Positions 1-12,084 are shown, counted from the first letter of the stretch. The stretch is 64,000 bases of DNA from Heliocidaris tuberculata (GCA_025618425.1 CM046833.1:36653774-36717773), one strand, 5' to 3'. Notes: generated by a model from the sequence alone, not told the origin. Program-made: numbers and translations.

Positions 1-690
1 CCTTCGGAGTAATGCAACAAATGATCGGATCTGTGAACCCTATTTCATTTTCAGAAAATGAATATGGGATATTTTTGTTTCAGAAAAACAAACCTTTGGA
101 AAAACGAGTTATCCCAGTTTTCAAGGTACAGAAGATCTGTCCTTTTTAGATAATCAGTTTGCTTTAAAGACGAAAGGGAAAATCTGAAAATCCTAAAACA
201 AATCTTTTTTCCTTTTTTATGCACCGAGATGACATGGGCGTATCCAGCAGATGACAGAATTCAACAAATTGTTCAGAATTTGGAGATTCAAAATCTTCAT
301 AACAATTTCCCTAAAATGATAATTTTCTGGATTTCTTTTTCTTTTTCTTGAATTCTCGCACAGTGACTTCTGTCTCACATAAACAGACACATGCCTATAT
401 CTATATCTCTATCAATGCCCCTTAATTTTATTTCTAATCCACTGTACCCTCTTGAATGCAAAATTTGAAATATCACGGAAGCGTTCTTTTCGCTCAGTCG
501 CTACTGTCCATAGCCTAAAAATATACTTATTTTAAAGTTTTATGATGCTGTCGAAAATCTGTTCTATTTGGTTTGCTCTGTCTTTTGCAAATAATCATTT
601 TTAGTAAGCTGGTCTGTTTAAAACATTCTAGAAATGCGCTTTTGCAATTGTTGTGTTATTTGGGGGGGGGGGGGCTCGATCTGAACGTAC
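1..690. other. Non-coding, no recognisable feature
   Basis: AT-rich sequence without a convincing exon. A run of 13 G lies at 662-674. I see nothing else to annotate here. Confidence 0.5.
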
Positions 691-881
691 ATGTATGCAG
701 GTAGTAAGCGTAGCAACATTTCTAAGTTAAATTTGTCAAAATTTGTTTCCAAATCCCTTTGAGGTAGGGCCCACTTTTCCATAATAGGCTGGAATGGTTC
801 CGGCTGCCTGATGGTAAGACTGTGTTCTGCTAGATAACGCTTTTTTTTTCCTTCAATTTCATTGAACATCCTTGTGTCATT
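691..881 (-). CDS. Possible internal exon, unrecognised protein
   Basis: On the minus strand a polypyrimidine tract ending TTTTTCTAG precedes an open frame that begins Asn-Asp-Thr-Arg-Met at base 881. It runs about 63 codons and could end at a GTACGT donor just after base 691. The peptide is charged and of mixed composition (for example FNEIEGKKKRYLAEHSL and PFQPIMEKWALPQRD), unlike the low-complexity shadow frames elsewhere. The open frame continues to 618 through a poly-proline run encoded by a G-tract, which is probably not coding. Another minus-strand GTAAGA donor lies near 1142 after an open frame of about 20 codons, but its phase (1) does not fit the acceptor here (phase 0), so the two were not joined. 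I do not recognise the family. It may be an exon of a minus-strand gene running off the left edge, or a chance open frame. Confidence 0.3.
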
Positions 882-944
882 CTAGAAAAATAAGAGAAAA
901 GTGCTATTGTCCAGTTAAAAGAAATGGAACATTCCTTTTGGCTT

Positions 945-1066
945 CTTAACTCGACAAGGTGTTCGAGATACCCGTGAAAAATCTCGGGGGTAAATCATTT
1001 GAGATAAGATCGCGGTAAGTTAGAGGTAGGTATGGGTGGGTTACCTCGACCGCTTACTCGAGTTAA
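945..1066. repeat. Short inverted repeat, MITE-like
   Basis: TTAACTCGA at 945-953 is mirrored by TCGAGTTAA at 1058-1066, with internal TCGAGAT and ACCTCGACC words that extend the pairing. Related words (GGTAACTC, CTTTACTCGAGTTAC) recur at 3130-3275. This suggests a small dispersed hairpin family. No clear target duplication was found. Confidence 0.35.
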
Positions 1067-1419
1067 GTACCCAACATATGACTGTACTTACAAATGCACC
1101 AATTCAGCACATGCCAAGCAATCCAATTATTGTTTCTTACCTGCCCTAGTACATTCTTTTCCATAATTGCTATTATACCATTGTTTGTTCATTTGTGCAA
1201 TCTTGAAAAGTTTACCCACCATACAACAAATGTTCAATATAAAAGATCACAATGTTAATCATAGGTTAAAGAATAGGTTCAATAGGTTCAACAATTAATC
1301 CATGAAGAACATGTCATTAACGTTCAGCCACACCGTAAGTGCACTATTACTAGTGGAGGGGTTTTTTGTATGCGGCTCCATAACACCCTGTTGGGGTGGT
1401 GTAGGCAGACACGTACGTG

Positions 1420-1550
1420 GACCCCGTTTCATAAAACTTGTTATCGATAACAACTGCCACATTTCTATGACAAATTTGCTCTCAGCCAATCAAATGCAAT
1501 GATTTCAGTAGCTTATAACAATTATCGTAAATTTTAGGAAACGGGCCCCT
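1420..1550. mobile_element. Short MITE with GGRCCCGTTTC ends
   Basis: The left end GACCCCGTTTCATAAAA and the reverse complement of the right end (GGGGCCCGTTTCCTAAAA) are imperfect inverted repeats. The next stretch (TTGTTATCGATAACAA) is itself palindromic. A solitary half of the same element lies at 46320-46370, where ACTTGTCATTGATGACAAGT is followed by TTTATGAAACAGGGCCC. Recurrence at a second site supports a dispersed non-autonomous element. It has no coding capacity. Confidence 0.55.
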
Positions 1551-4519
1551 GAACAGTTGTAGCTTGGAGGGGAGGTGGTGGGGGGTTGGGGGTAAATGTA
1601 CTCCAGAGTTGCCACATCAAAGGGGTTTTTGTTTAGAAAATGAAGCTCCAACATGTAGCTACTGTTGACTTTCTGCCTGAACCCCGGGCACCTCCGTCAA
1701 ACAGGCATATTTCTATTTGCCCTTTTTCATTCATTATTGCTTTATTATCGCTTTATCATTTTCGAAGCACCAGGTTTGAGGAGGGATGTTTCTTCATCAT
1801 TCATTGTTTGGCATCATTACACATTAAGCATCAGATGGGAAAATTCTGCGGAAACTATGATGGGGTGACCATATTTCGTGCACATTTAAAAGCAAATTAG
1901 GAATGTGATATTCGATCCATGATTTCTCATATGTTACAATAATTTAGTTAGATAGATTTATACCAAAAAGAAAGCAAAATTCTGGACTAAAAGTGGTTCC
2001 AACAAGAAAATTAATCGACAAAGAATTTCTGAGATATCGCGATCTAAAAATTTGGTGTCTGATCGCAACGTGCTGGAATTGAAAAAAGGGCATAAAAACC
2101 ACGAGACCTAAGTTCGTGAGGTGAGTTTACATCTAAGTTATCCAACGTAGAAATCCATCAAAGGTATGATAATTGCATCATTTGCAAGACAAAATATCAT
2201 ACAATCGTTTGGTATCACGTTACAAGTTTGATGACATCTTCTCTCAAAATAAGGATTTCTAGACCTTTCGTGGGTATTAAATTTCATATTTTTCGGAAAC
2301 TGACGCAAAAAGTAGCAAAATTTGCTGATCTTTTGTTGATATCTTTATCATTTCTCACACAATTTAGAAGAAAATGTTGTCCCCAGGTAATGTTATTTTC
2401 CTCTATCCAGTGGTGCTATCAGATTTTCGAAATCTTTTGTAGTGTTTGAGATATTTCCCTGTGTATGAACGTAGGTCACGCGCGAAATATGGTTACACTC
2501 ACACCACCATACCTTTATGACAGCAGTGCAGGAGCATAGAAACCGAGTACATGTACTGGGAGGGTTACAAACATTGTAGATGCCCATGTCATATAGCCAT
2601 GTGTTTTTTCCCATCATTATAAGAATGGACTTGCGTGGCCCTTGAGGTTTATATTTACATGAAAGTACATGTATAACTGTACCATGTCGCTCTCCGGTGC
2701 CTGATGGAATTAACCCCCCCCCCCCCCCGTCCCCTCCCCTGTTAGAAAAAAAATGTACAGGCAAGTGTTCAAATTCCACATGAAGCAAGCCTTAATGCGC
2801 TATTATGTCTACACAGAGGAATAATCTTGTAATGGCGATTGTCCTGCGAGATATTCTTCATTTTGGCGTCTTATCTTTACAAGTTCTAGCCCTAATAGTA
2901 CTGGTATGGTCTCATGCTCCATTACATCAAAGGTAAATTGTCAGTGCTGAAGAAGAAAAAAGCAACAAACAAAATAAATCTAAACAAAACAAAAACAAGA
3001 ATAAAGTAATTTCTTTGCCACTTCGATCTCTCAACCACTACCTCCATTCTTTTTAGAAATCGCGTGAGGTTTGAAGACAAGGTTCACCGTACGTAAGAGA
3101 ACAACTTCCAGAAATTACACCAGATACTCTGGTTGGGTTAAAGTTGAGAGTCGTTGATCGGGGTAAAGTCCTAGGGATAAGGTCGTGGTAACTCACATTT
3201 TGGAATTTAGTTGTGTTAACAAGAATATGTAAGGAATTTTGGGGCGGGCTTTACTCGAGTTACATGGCACGTGTGAACATAGCCTATGTGTCTTTCAAGA
3301 TATGTAGCCTCTATCTGTATGCACATATATTATAGCCTCTATATCTATATCTATATGTAGCCTCTATATATATGTGCACAATTGCTTTTCCACAGTGACA
3401 TTGAAAATATGTTTGGTACTGCAGAAACGGAGGTACGTAGCATTGAAAAGAGGCATACTGAAGCTTTTCGTCTTACACTCATCAGGGTAATTTAAACTGC
3501 AAGAATGAACAGTATGTGTGTATGTGTGTAATTGGGTTTTTACAGACGTGTATCAATCAAATTTGATTATTTACATCTGGGACCAACCTTTAACTTCAGA
3601 AATCTGAAATCATAGCCTGTTATTTCACAAGCTTTGTTCCTTTAGTTTCCATTTATATTGTTTGATTTTGGCTTTTCTGTTCATTCTCGCTGTTTGTAAT
3701 GTACACTCAGATGAGTGCAAGACAAAAAGCTTCAGTGTGCCTCTTTTCAACAGTACCAAACATCCTTTCCAATTTTGGCATTGTAGGTACATGTCTCTAT
3801 ATGCAGAGCATAAAAAAAAACAGCATTTTAATAAACGAGTGCATCTGAACAATCATCCTTTGAATATTTTGGATCTTTCTTACTGGGATATATAGGCATG
3901 CCCAAGAATTGGAATGACTGCTTTTTGATACTCATCCAGCTTGATCCTCAATATGTTATCAATTGGCCTGATGCAGTCCTACATGTATACTTTTTATGTG
4001 CCACTACACTTCGCTCAGAGCTATGTAACCTTTCGCAAAATGAAAGAACACATTTTTCCGATCAACTATTGTCTTTCTGCTGTCAAGAATCTAGCTTGTT
4101 AAAGCACCCTCAGTTGGCCACTCTCATACAAAAGTGGTACTCATGCTTGTCAAAGCATTATAATTTGATTCTAAATGTTGTATTTGTGTAAACCTTAGAA
4201 AATTTTATCATGTAGTACCCATTTTTGAAAGACTCTGTTAAAGTTATGTGGTAAAAGCCAAATTGACGCAGGGTCAAAAATCGATGAATTTTCTGACATG
4301 CATGAATGCCAGGTATATCTTCAGTCACCAAGTTTCCCATATTTATTATAGTTTAAGAGTATTATCTTAGACTACGCAATGTTCATGTAAATCAAAGTAT
4401 TTTGCATAACCCTCAAACAGTTTAACAGATGTCTCAAGTATATTCCACTGTATTGATGAAATCTTTTTTTTACATTACAAGAGACGTAATATTAAGCACT
4501 TTATTTTCTGTCAATCTAG
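1551..4519. other. Upstream region of death-domain gene, no firm exon
   Basis: AT-rich DNA that should contain, or lie downstream of, the missing 5' exons of the death-domain gene. Short open frames at 3662-3895 (a hydrophobic N-terminus resembling a signal peptide) and 3898-4188 read plausibly for stretches, but they lack matching splice sites and are not called. A run of 16 C lies at 2704-2727. Confidence 0.4.
3396..3432 (+). CDS. Candidate small upstream exon of the death-domain gene
   Basis: A strong acceptor context (TTGCTTTTCCACAG) precedes base 3396 and a consensus GTACGT donor follows base 3432, enclosing 37 nt. One of its open frames starts in phase 1 and ends with two spare bases, exactly the phase needed by the exon at 4520. 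That frame gives the short peptide TLKICLVLQKR. The site pair is attractive, but the exon is too short to judge by composition. It could be a fortuitous pair. Confidence 0.22.
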
Positions 4520-4800
4520 ATCTACCACATCTATATCCGATAGGACTCTTCTGGACATTGCCAAGGGGATACCTCATGACAAGATGTATGATCTTGGAGT
4601 CAACCTTGGTATTGATCTTAATGCTTTGAGGCGGCATCGAACAACAAACACAATGGGTGGGGCTGCAAAATGGGATGGCACACTTGACATGCTTGTAGAC
4701 TGGAGAGAAAAAACATCAATGCAAGAACAAGTAGAGGAACTAAGGAATGCACTGGAGACATCCTCTCTGCAAGCTGTAGCTGAGCAGTTTTTGCAAGAAG
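4520..4800 (+). CDS. Death-domain exon of a multi-exon gene
   Basis: The exon lies between a pyrimidine-rich acceptor (TTTTCTGTCAATCTAG) and a GTATTT donor. It enters in phase 2 and leaves in phase 1. About 93 codons encode one death-fold domain. The start is SDRTLLDIAKGIP, helix 2 is DKMYDLGVNLGID (the usual W..L...LG.. position), a basic RRHRTTNT loop follows, then the hallmark TLDMLVDWREK (helix 5), VEELRNALET and LQAVAEQFLQE (helix 6). Length and residue spacing match the 80-90 residue death-domain family, whose members assemble apoptotic and innate-immune complexes by homotypic contacts. Such genes are heavily expanded in echinoderms. No kinase, NACHT, TIR or ankyrin exon was found upstream in the window, so the full architecture is unknown. 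The exon is intact: no stop or frameshift. The family call is confident; a specific orthologue is not assigned. Confidence 0.85.
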
Positions 4801-4973
4801 GTATTTATTTTGACCATTTTCAAAGAACTCTGGATCATAGGTCTTTGATACTGGAATCAAAGATTGTGATATACATGTACTTACATGTGGTATGATTGTG
4901 GGATCATTTTTATTGTAAAATTAAAAGGGAACTATTATGTGTGATAAAAAGGATAGAAGTAATGATTCATATA

Positions 4974-6010
4974 CAGTGCGTATCAAAAAAAAGTATACCC
5001 AACTTTGGTAGCTTCTAATTAAAAAGTTATCACCTCTAGGAGCTTGAGATTTTTTTCATAGTAAAGAGCAACTTATATTCTGTGTAATGATACCTTATTC
5101 ATAACTTTGCTGCAACGGATGACTGAGCAGCAGACTTTTCAAAAAGTATCAAAATCCTCTTGTACTAAGTTTGGGCTGAAGCAGCGAGTATGGGTCAAAC
5201 CAATTATGCATTAGTTACTTCAGTTGGAAAACAATTGCTGAGTTATTTTCAATCGATTTTGTGCATTTGAATAGAAAAGGTGTTAAACTCAAGAAAGGGC
5301 TTATTACAAGCAAAATTTACGATATTTTATTTGCCATGATAACACAATTTTGGCTTCATCCGCATCCCTTTTTGAGATAAGCCTTTCTACTGAATTATTC
5401 AAAATGGACAACATTTATTTGGGAAGCTATCTTTTTTCTTGAAGTCTACTATCAATTACCTTGGTAATTCTCAACACATGTATCCTTCTTTTTCTTCTTT
5501 TTAGTCTTTAAGGACAGTAAGACTTTGAGTTCATGTACTATTCATGAAAAACAATCAGTGCACCTTATGCAGGTGAAATGGTGCAAGGGACAAATGTGCA
5601 GAGTTTTTAGTTAACACGAGACAAGAAGTTAGAAGGCTGGTAAATTAAAGATTATCATATAGATTGAAACAAGGTCATTTGAAAGTTTAGATACACTGGA
5701 TCACTTTAAACAATGAAGCATTGAAGCACAAAGGAGAATTTAAAATGATTTAAAACTAAAGTAACACATTCATATGGCTTGGCCCGCATTCGTTGCATCA
5801 GCCCAAACTTGGAACAAGCAGATTTTGACAACACTTTTTAAAAACCCTGGTGCTCAGTCATCCATGGCAGAAATGTCATAAATGAGGTACCACTGGACAG
5901 ACAACAAGTTACTCTTCACCATGAAATAAATTTTAAAGTCACATCGGTTATAACATTTTAATCAGAAGCTATCAAAATTGGGTACTCTTTTTTTTTTGTG
6001 ATACGCACTG
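4974..6010. mobile_element. Non-autonomous Tc1/mariner-like element with long inverted arms
   Basis: The element starts CAGTGCGTATCAAAAAAAAG and ends with its near-perfect inverse (TTTTTTTGTGATACGCACTG), each flanked by TA. The inverted match continues inward: GTAGCTTCTAATTAAAAAG pairs with TTTTAATCAGAAGCTA, and a GGATGACTGAGCAGC stretch pairs with TGCTCAGTCATCC. The arms are therefore a few hundred bases long and diverged. TA duplication plus these TIRs indicate Tc1/mariner-type mobilisation. No transposase frame remains in its 1037 bp. It sits inside the death-domain gene intron. Confidence 0.75.
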
Positions 6011-6225
6011 TACAATCACTTTTCGTAGGGTAGGACATGCAGATAGGATGAGTGACTAGATCGTAACCCTAAAGCTTCGCCATGTTGTGCAGGTCCTTAT
6101 GAAGGCTCAATAAGCCCCCTTGAATAATTTAGGAGCCTTTTTGAATGGTTTATTTTGTAAGGGTCTCCCAGTGAGCAGTGTGTGTTTGTAGAGTACGCGC
6201 AGTGAGAAAGGCCAAATTAAGTAAT

Positions 6226-8620
6226 GAGCCTGATCGGTTAAGAGTGAGCATTGGGGTGAAAATTTAATTTTCAGATTTTTATGATAAAATCACTTTCAGG
6301 TTTTTCATTAATATCTGAAGTTACTAAAATTCACGTTTGTTTAATTGATAAGGTCGGGAAAGTCATTGGATTGGCCCATTTTTCAACAGGGGTGATGAAC
6401 ACTAATGTCACGGACGGACATTTTCTAGAAAGATTGATTAGGTCCTAGTTTAACGCTCGCTAAACTTTCTGAAGTTTTGTTTGCAAATAATCATAGGTCA
6501 AACACCATTCCATTGAAAACCAAAAAATATTTAAAATATTTGTACAGAAATGGTTGTGCCGCATGGTCATTCACATCTTGATGCAAATTTGTCCGTCCGT
6601 GACAGAAAAAAATTGTAAAAGTTTTTTTTTCCACTGGTGGGGCAAAAGTAAAAATGAAAACCATGCTGAGCTATCTCACTAGCTAGAGACTTATACCATG
6701 TATGAATAAAACCTTGATCAATTAAATATACATATACTAAAAATGAATTTGAAAATTGTCACGGACGGACAGTGCAATATACTGAAATGGTAAATGCTCT
6801 GAGATTTCAAATTCAATGAATTGTTTTATTGTTTATTGGTTCATGGAACATATTTCATCCAAAATATTACGTACAGTGAAACCTGTCTATAAAGACCGCT
6901 CAAGACAGACAAAAAAAGCTGTCTTTACAAGCTGGTGGTCTTTACCTACAGGTTCCTTTAATACATGATTTAATGAGAAACAGTTTAAAGGGAAACAAAA
7001 ATTGTGGTGTCTTTATAGACAGGTAGTCTTTCTGTACAGGTGGTCGCTAAAGCAGGTTGGACTGCATGTATATGGTATTGTGATCCTCCATATGACTGCA
7101 AAAATTACCCCCCACCCCGCCCCCAATTTTTTTCTTTTTCAATCTAATAAAATAATGTCATAAAAACCTAATGATTTGCTATGGCTCTCATGGGAGCCAG
7201 CCTGCATTATCAGTTTGCAAAAGACATCCATTACAGGTGTCTACAGAAGATGAATACTTATTTTCTTACTTATTTATTTATTAATATTATTGTAGCTATT
7301 ATTGTAGCTGATATTTTTGGTCATCAGCAACGTGTAAAAAGTTTTAGATTCAACATTAATACCAAAGCTTGATCAATATTCAAATTAAATTACAAGTTGT
7401 GCTTGAAAATTATAAACATTGGAGGTCAGATGTGGTACCAGATCGCAAGGGCCATGTTTGGACTCTATTTTGTAAGAATGCTTTGAATTAGTTTAACGTT
7501 TGAGACAAATAGAGATTCTTTGTAGTTCAGGATCATACACAACCAACAATTTAAAAAGAATTATGAAATCACATAAGAAGAAGAAACCTTTTTAGACACT
7601 ATATGATTCTAAATGCTCATAATTGAATTGGTTGCATCAACCCTGAAACAGTTTTTTATGGGGAAGGGGATCAGAAAGTTATAATATATGACTTTAATAC
7701 ACTAGTCGTGTTGGGCAATCCCTCAACTAACAGGACATAATTAGGCTCTATGGGCTTTGTACACTCAACTGTTGCCATTAGGGCCTTTGTCCAGAAGGCT
7801 ATAAATTTTACTGAAAAAGTAAACTATGGTATGAGAAAGATTTATCCAATGATGTTTGATTTTGGTCCACCTACATGACTGTAATGTAAAGGGTTATATT
7901 TTGAAAGCTTACATCACATTCTTCTCAACATGTTCATTTTGGTCTGTAGCATATATTGTACATGTAAAGTTGTATTGTACACTACATGAGTACATGCACT
8001 TGTACATTGTGTATGCACTACAATACAGGCATCCACTTTTGACATAGATTCCACTTAAAAACTAAGGTTTTTCAAGCTAAGTTTTGCTTAATAGTGGAAT
8101 AAAATCAATTTCAAACAAAAAGTAGAAAGCAAGAAGTACGTATGTGCAATTTTAGATAGGAACACATGCAGTTTTTAAGCTAATGTCCGTCCGTGACGCT
8201 CAAAATGTCCGTCCGTGACGCCCAAATGTCCGTCCGTGACAAAAAGTTTTTGGACCTCTAGCAAAAGTTACAGCTTGCTTTAAAATTCCATGTATGTGAC
8301 AGGGAAGTCAATTTACTTGACTAACATTTGCAGTCAAAAAAATTTGTCAGTGACAGTTTGTTTAGATAGAAATGACAAAAGATTACCGATAAGTCAAGAA
8401 ACCCATTTCTATCTTGTCCGTCCGTGACATTGAATATTTAATGGATTCTATTCTTAGTAGGTAACCATGGCAACCAAATTTTATCATCATTTAGCACCTT
8501 CAGTGGTACCCTTCGCAACGAAACATAAAATAGCTCAACACATCTCATAACTTATTTTTTACAGGCCTTCAAACTTTCAAAATTTGTCAAATGTCCGTCC
8601 GTGACTAACCGATCAGGCTC
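6226..8620. mobile_element. 2.4 kb element with GATCGGTTA TIRs and GTCACGGACGGACA repeats
   Basis: GAGCCTGATCGGTTA at the left end is exactly inverted (TAACCGATCAGGCTC) at the right end, and both ends are flanked by TAAT. Inside, the 14-mer GTCACGGACGGACA or its complement occurs about eight times. Three copies lie near the left end (about 6407, 6587, 6759). The rest lie towards the right: three in close tandem at about 8186-8240, one at about 8416 and one abutting the right TIR at about 8591. This resembles clustered subterminal transposase-binding sites. No transposase frame is present, so it is presumably mobilised in trans. The superfamily is unassigned. Confidence 0.75.
6874..7064. mobile_element. 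Nested 191 bp MITE (CAGT..AACCTG ends)
   Basis: CAGTGAAACCTGTCTATAAAG at the left and the inverse of CAGGTTGGACTG at the right form imperfect TIRs. Internal ACCTGTCTATAAAGAC words are also inverted. TA precedes the left end, while the right flank reads CA, so the duplication is imperfect. It is inserted within the 6226-8620 element and is therefore younger than it. Confidence 0.55.
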
Positions 8621-8849
8621 TAATACAGTCATTTGGAAAAGTTTGAATCACCTTGAATTTTATTGATATTTCTGTCACTGGGCGTGCATGACATTGTTCT
8701 CATTGAATGGTGAAATGATATGCATATTACAGTGTTCCATATCTTCAGAGTAGTGCTATGATCCCATTGAATGAATTTTTTGTGCAAATGCAGGTCTTGT
8801 ATAACATTTGTCTCTAATGCAATATGGCAAAAATAATGAGAGAAAAAAA

Positions 8850-9070
8850 AGCCCGAACTTCAAACTAGGTGCTAGTATGTATCACCATAGAAGGTCAAAG
8901 GTCACAGAGGTCAATTTCTAAAATGTCAGCTTTTAGACTAGTTAATACATTATCTCTTGAACCATTTGAGGTATGAACTTCAAACTTGCTGCTAGTACAT
9001 GTGTTTCACCATAAGAAAACAATCTGATTAGATTTTGGGGTACATAGGTCAAAGGTCATAGAGGTCAATT
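8850..9070. repeat. Diverged repeat pair carrying AGGTCAAAGGTCA
   Basis: Two diverged copies share CTTCAAACT..G(G/C)TGCTAGTA followed by AGGTCAAAGGTCA and, 3 bases on, another AGGTCA (8892-8913 and 9046-9067). A third copy lies at about 18920-19006. AGGTCAAAGGTCA is the direct-repeat-1 nuclear-receptor half-site arrangement. Here it is part of a dispersed repeat, so binding is only a possibility. Confidence 0.55.
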
Positions 9071-12023
9071 TCTGAAATTTAAAGATTTTAGCCTCGTTAT
9101 CTAGTCAGATAAGATGTAATAATAGGTTTTTATATTCTGGTTATCACAATATTTCAAGAACAGTTTGAGTAGTGAACTTAATTGAATTTAGGCAGAGGCA
9201 TATAGGAGACACAGTCGCATTCATCTTGTTTCAATTCTGGTTTTTCTTTAAGTTAGTGCATTTTGCGTGGGTGGTCTTAAAGTCTGAAAGTAAGAAAATT
9301 TACATACCAGTAGACCTTGCAGAGAAATAGTTTTCTTCACATTTTCATAATTCACTCATTCCTGACAATTTTTTTCATCATGAGGATAATTAAGTTGGGT
9401 CTCTACTTGATAGTATATACATGAAATAAATTGGCCCTGAGACATGTATAGTTTGTAATAACTATAACATTATAAGTTGTTAAAATGTGAGGAAACCTGT
9501 TTTTCTACCAGGTGTATGTAAATTTTTTTGCCCAATTTATAAACATGTATATTTATAGTAATGTATACATCGCGTTGAATAATAGCTATGATACAGATTT
9601 TGCAAATCAGATTCGGTAACTTCTAATGTGTCAGACTGCACTCGGTTAATTCACTTTAATTGTAATCAATCTACATATCAAAATCTATCACTTTGCTGCC
9701 TGAAAATGTAAAAAGATTGGTCAACTGCAGGCATGAAATTCACTACTTACTGCAGGGAGGTACATGTATAGGGAAAAATATTGACTGGGCATAGTTTTAT
9801 TTGTGCGTACAATTCAAAGAGCAATAAATGTGCATGCATTTAACAATGAATACACGCAGTGAGACATGCACACTGAACATTAGATTTCCCTGCAAATAAA
9901 ACAATTTTGTCAAAATATCTCTTTTCGAGAATCCACACCCTGGATGTGGAATGTAAAACAAATATTGATGCTTATTTTTCGGGTCATGGTTAAAACTATA
10001 ACAGTGTGTCCCAGTAAAAAACGAAACCGGCTTTCATGGCAGAAATTTTCTATTTTTTAAATTTAATGAATATTTCCCTTGATGAGGTATACATATACCG
10101 GTATGAAAAGATTTGCTTCTCTTCTTTCATTTGATGCACAACTTATGTGTATTATTCATAATACATGTATGATTAAATTATTGAAAAGTGTTGCCCCAAA
10201 TTTCATTTGCATGCCATAAAATGCAACTTTGAGTGAGTTTTAAGGCCTGGTACTAAATGTAATTATCTTGAAAAAAGAAAAATGTAACATAAGAATTCAT
10301 ATTTTTCTTTTTCACATGACACCTCATGCATAAGAAAATGAATGATGTATGCCAGAGAACAAGTAAAATGAAAATATGCTTGATTTCTCCCAAATGAGTG
10401 GATAGTTGAGTTAGAAGCCGTTCAGCTTTCCTGACCTAGCAGCTGACAATTAACTTAATGCTTGGGTGAATTCACACAATACAATGCTATGCAACAGTGA
10501 ATGCTCTTCGGAGAGGGGGTGTTGATAGAAAACGGATTGGAAACTGAAAGGTTTTCATTGCTATTTCTTAAGAGTAAGCCAAGTTTTTAAAGTGAATAAT
10601 TTGCACTTCAAATGTTAATATTAAAAGGTCTGTTCATCTCCTCTTGCTACATTCCATTATTCATGCATGATTCATACTTCATAATATCAATTTTATTAAT
10701 TTATTCAAACATAACACAGCAAAGAATTAAACCAATGACACACATACTTCACAAACCATTCACAGATCAAACTTTCCCTAGATCTGTTCTTTCAGAGTAG
10801 GGAATAACTTTGTTTATGCTGATCATCCAATGGGTTAAATTCTACCCCCTTGAAATTGGCCGAAATTTGGTATATGAGGTAATTGACTCTTCCAAAGCTG
10901 AAATGTCATGTTTTAGCCCCATCAGCCAAACGGTGTTCATATTATGGCACACATGCCACTGGCATGTTAGCCAAAATTGACACTTTTTTCAATTTGAAAT
11001 GACCATATCTCTGTAACTAGTGGGTCAATTTTGTAGCTATTGACATGTTTAAATCAGCCATCATTTTCCATGTCCGAACAAAATGACGTTCATTGACCTC
11101 TTGATATTTGCTTTCACCTTGAATTTTACTTTCTTCATCATGTAATCTGGAGATGAAATTTTGTGAATTTATGCGTGAAAATACTGTCTACATTATACAA
11201 AAATATTGGAGGTATAATACTTTAGATTGCTTTCAAGTTTCTCTTAGACTTGGCAAAAAGCTGAGTTTTAACTTTTTCACCAAGTATCAGTAATATATTC
11301 GGAACATAGCCACACCCATTGTGTATCATATCTGTAATTCTAATACTGCTGCTTTCCAGTGTTATTGGTTATTCATGATGATGTTGCTTGAATAAGATGT
11401 TGTGGAATCTCACAATTGGTATTGCACTGTTCTCAATAAATTGCTGATACATGTACTTCATGAAAAACCCCAACTTTTTGTCAACTTTAAAAGAAGCTGG
11501 AGAGCAAACAAAAAATATTACATATAAACTCAAAATGGTCTTTCCAAGATACTTCCAAGATACAATGGAAACTTGTTATAAAGAGCACATATATGACAAG
11601 ATTTCTAATACTTTATGTTATTTTGCTTTTTACCCTGATAAAAGGAGATTCCTGATATAACAAGGTAATTTGCATGGTCCCAATGTACTCATTATAGTGA
11701 GTTCCACTGTACCCGGTTCAAGAAAATCAGCATCAATCTGGCCAATTTACACTACCTAAAAGTTAACCAAACCAACATCACTGACCCTTGCGAAAGTTGG
11801 TAATCTTAGTTATTGCTTAGTGAATTGTCGCTTGTCGCTTCAGCTGCAGTTCAGTCACACACAAGTCAATCCACCTGAAAACCAGGCGTGGATCTAGGAC
11901 TTTGTTAAAGAGGAGGCAAAATATTCAAAAAATTTTCTCACAAGAAAAGAAATATGGCAGTAAGTGTAAATGTGACATATTTTAAAATATTAATTTATTG
12001 CTTTCCTGTCTCTCCATTCTCAG
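9071..12023. other. AT-rich intronic sequence, nothing recognised
   Basis: No exon-like open frame with splice signals, no inverted-repeat element and no tandem array was recognised in this stretch. Confidence 0.4.
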
Positions 12024-12084
12024 CAACAACATCTAAATCTGTGGGAGATAACAGTCCTAAAAATCCTGATATGCCTGGTACCAG
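12024..12084 (+). CDS. Linker exon of the death-domain gene
   Basis: A textbook acceptor (TTTCCTGTCTCTCCATTCTCAG) and a consensus donor (CCAG/GTAAGT) bound this 61 nt exon. It enters needing two bases, which fits the one base left by the death-domain exon, and stays open for 19 codons before leaving two bases. The peptide begins A-T-T-S-K-S-V-G-D and continues NSPKNPDMPGT. It is a polar, Ser/Pro/Asn-rich stretch with no fold and looks like a flexible linker. The phase match at both ends is the main evidence that it belongs to the same transcript. Confidence 0.75.

Larger units (their letters stand above)
4801..12023 (+). other. Intron 1 (of the visible gene part), 7.2 kb
   Basis: The interval between the GTATTT donor and the CTCTCCATTCTCAG acceptor. 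It contains the TA-flanked inverted-repeat element at 4974-6010, the GGACGGACA element at 6226-8620 (with a further MITE inside) and two DR1-bearing repeats near 8.9-9.1 kb. From about 9.1 to 12.0 kb I see only AT-rich unique-looking sequence. Additional exons inside this interval cannot be excluded, but the flanking exons already join in frame. Confidence 0.6.

Noticed and set aside
2393..2788. 131-codon minus-strand frame
   Set aside because: Glycine run from a poly-C tract and no recognisable motif.
3662..4191. Signal-peptide-like frame and adjacent 97-codon frame
   Set aside because: Short stretches look plausible, but there are no consensus splice sites in compatible phase with the death-domain exon and no family match.
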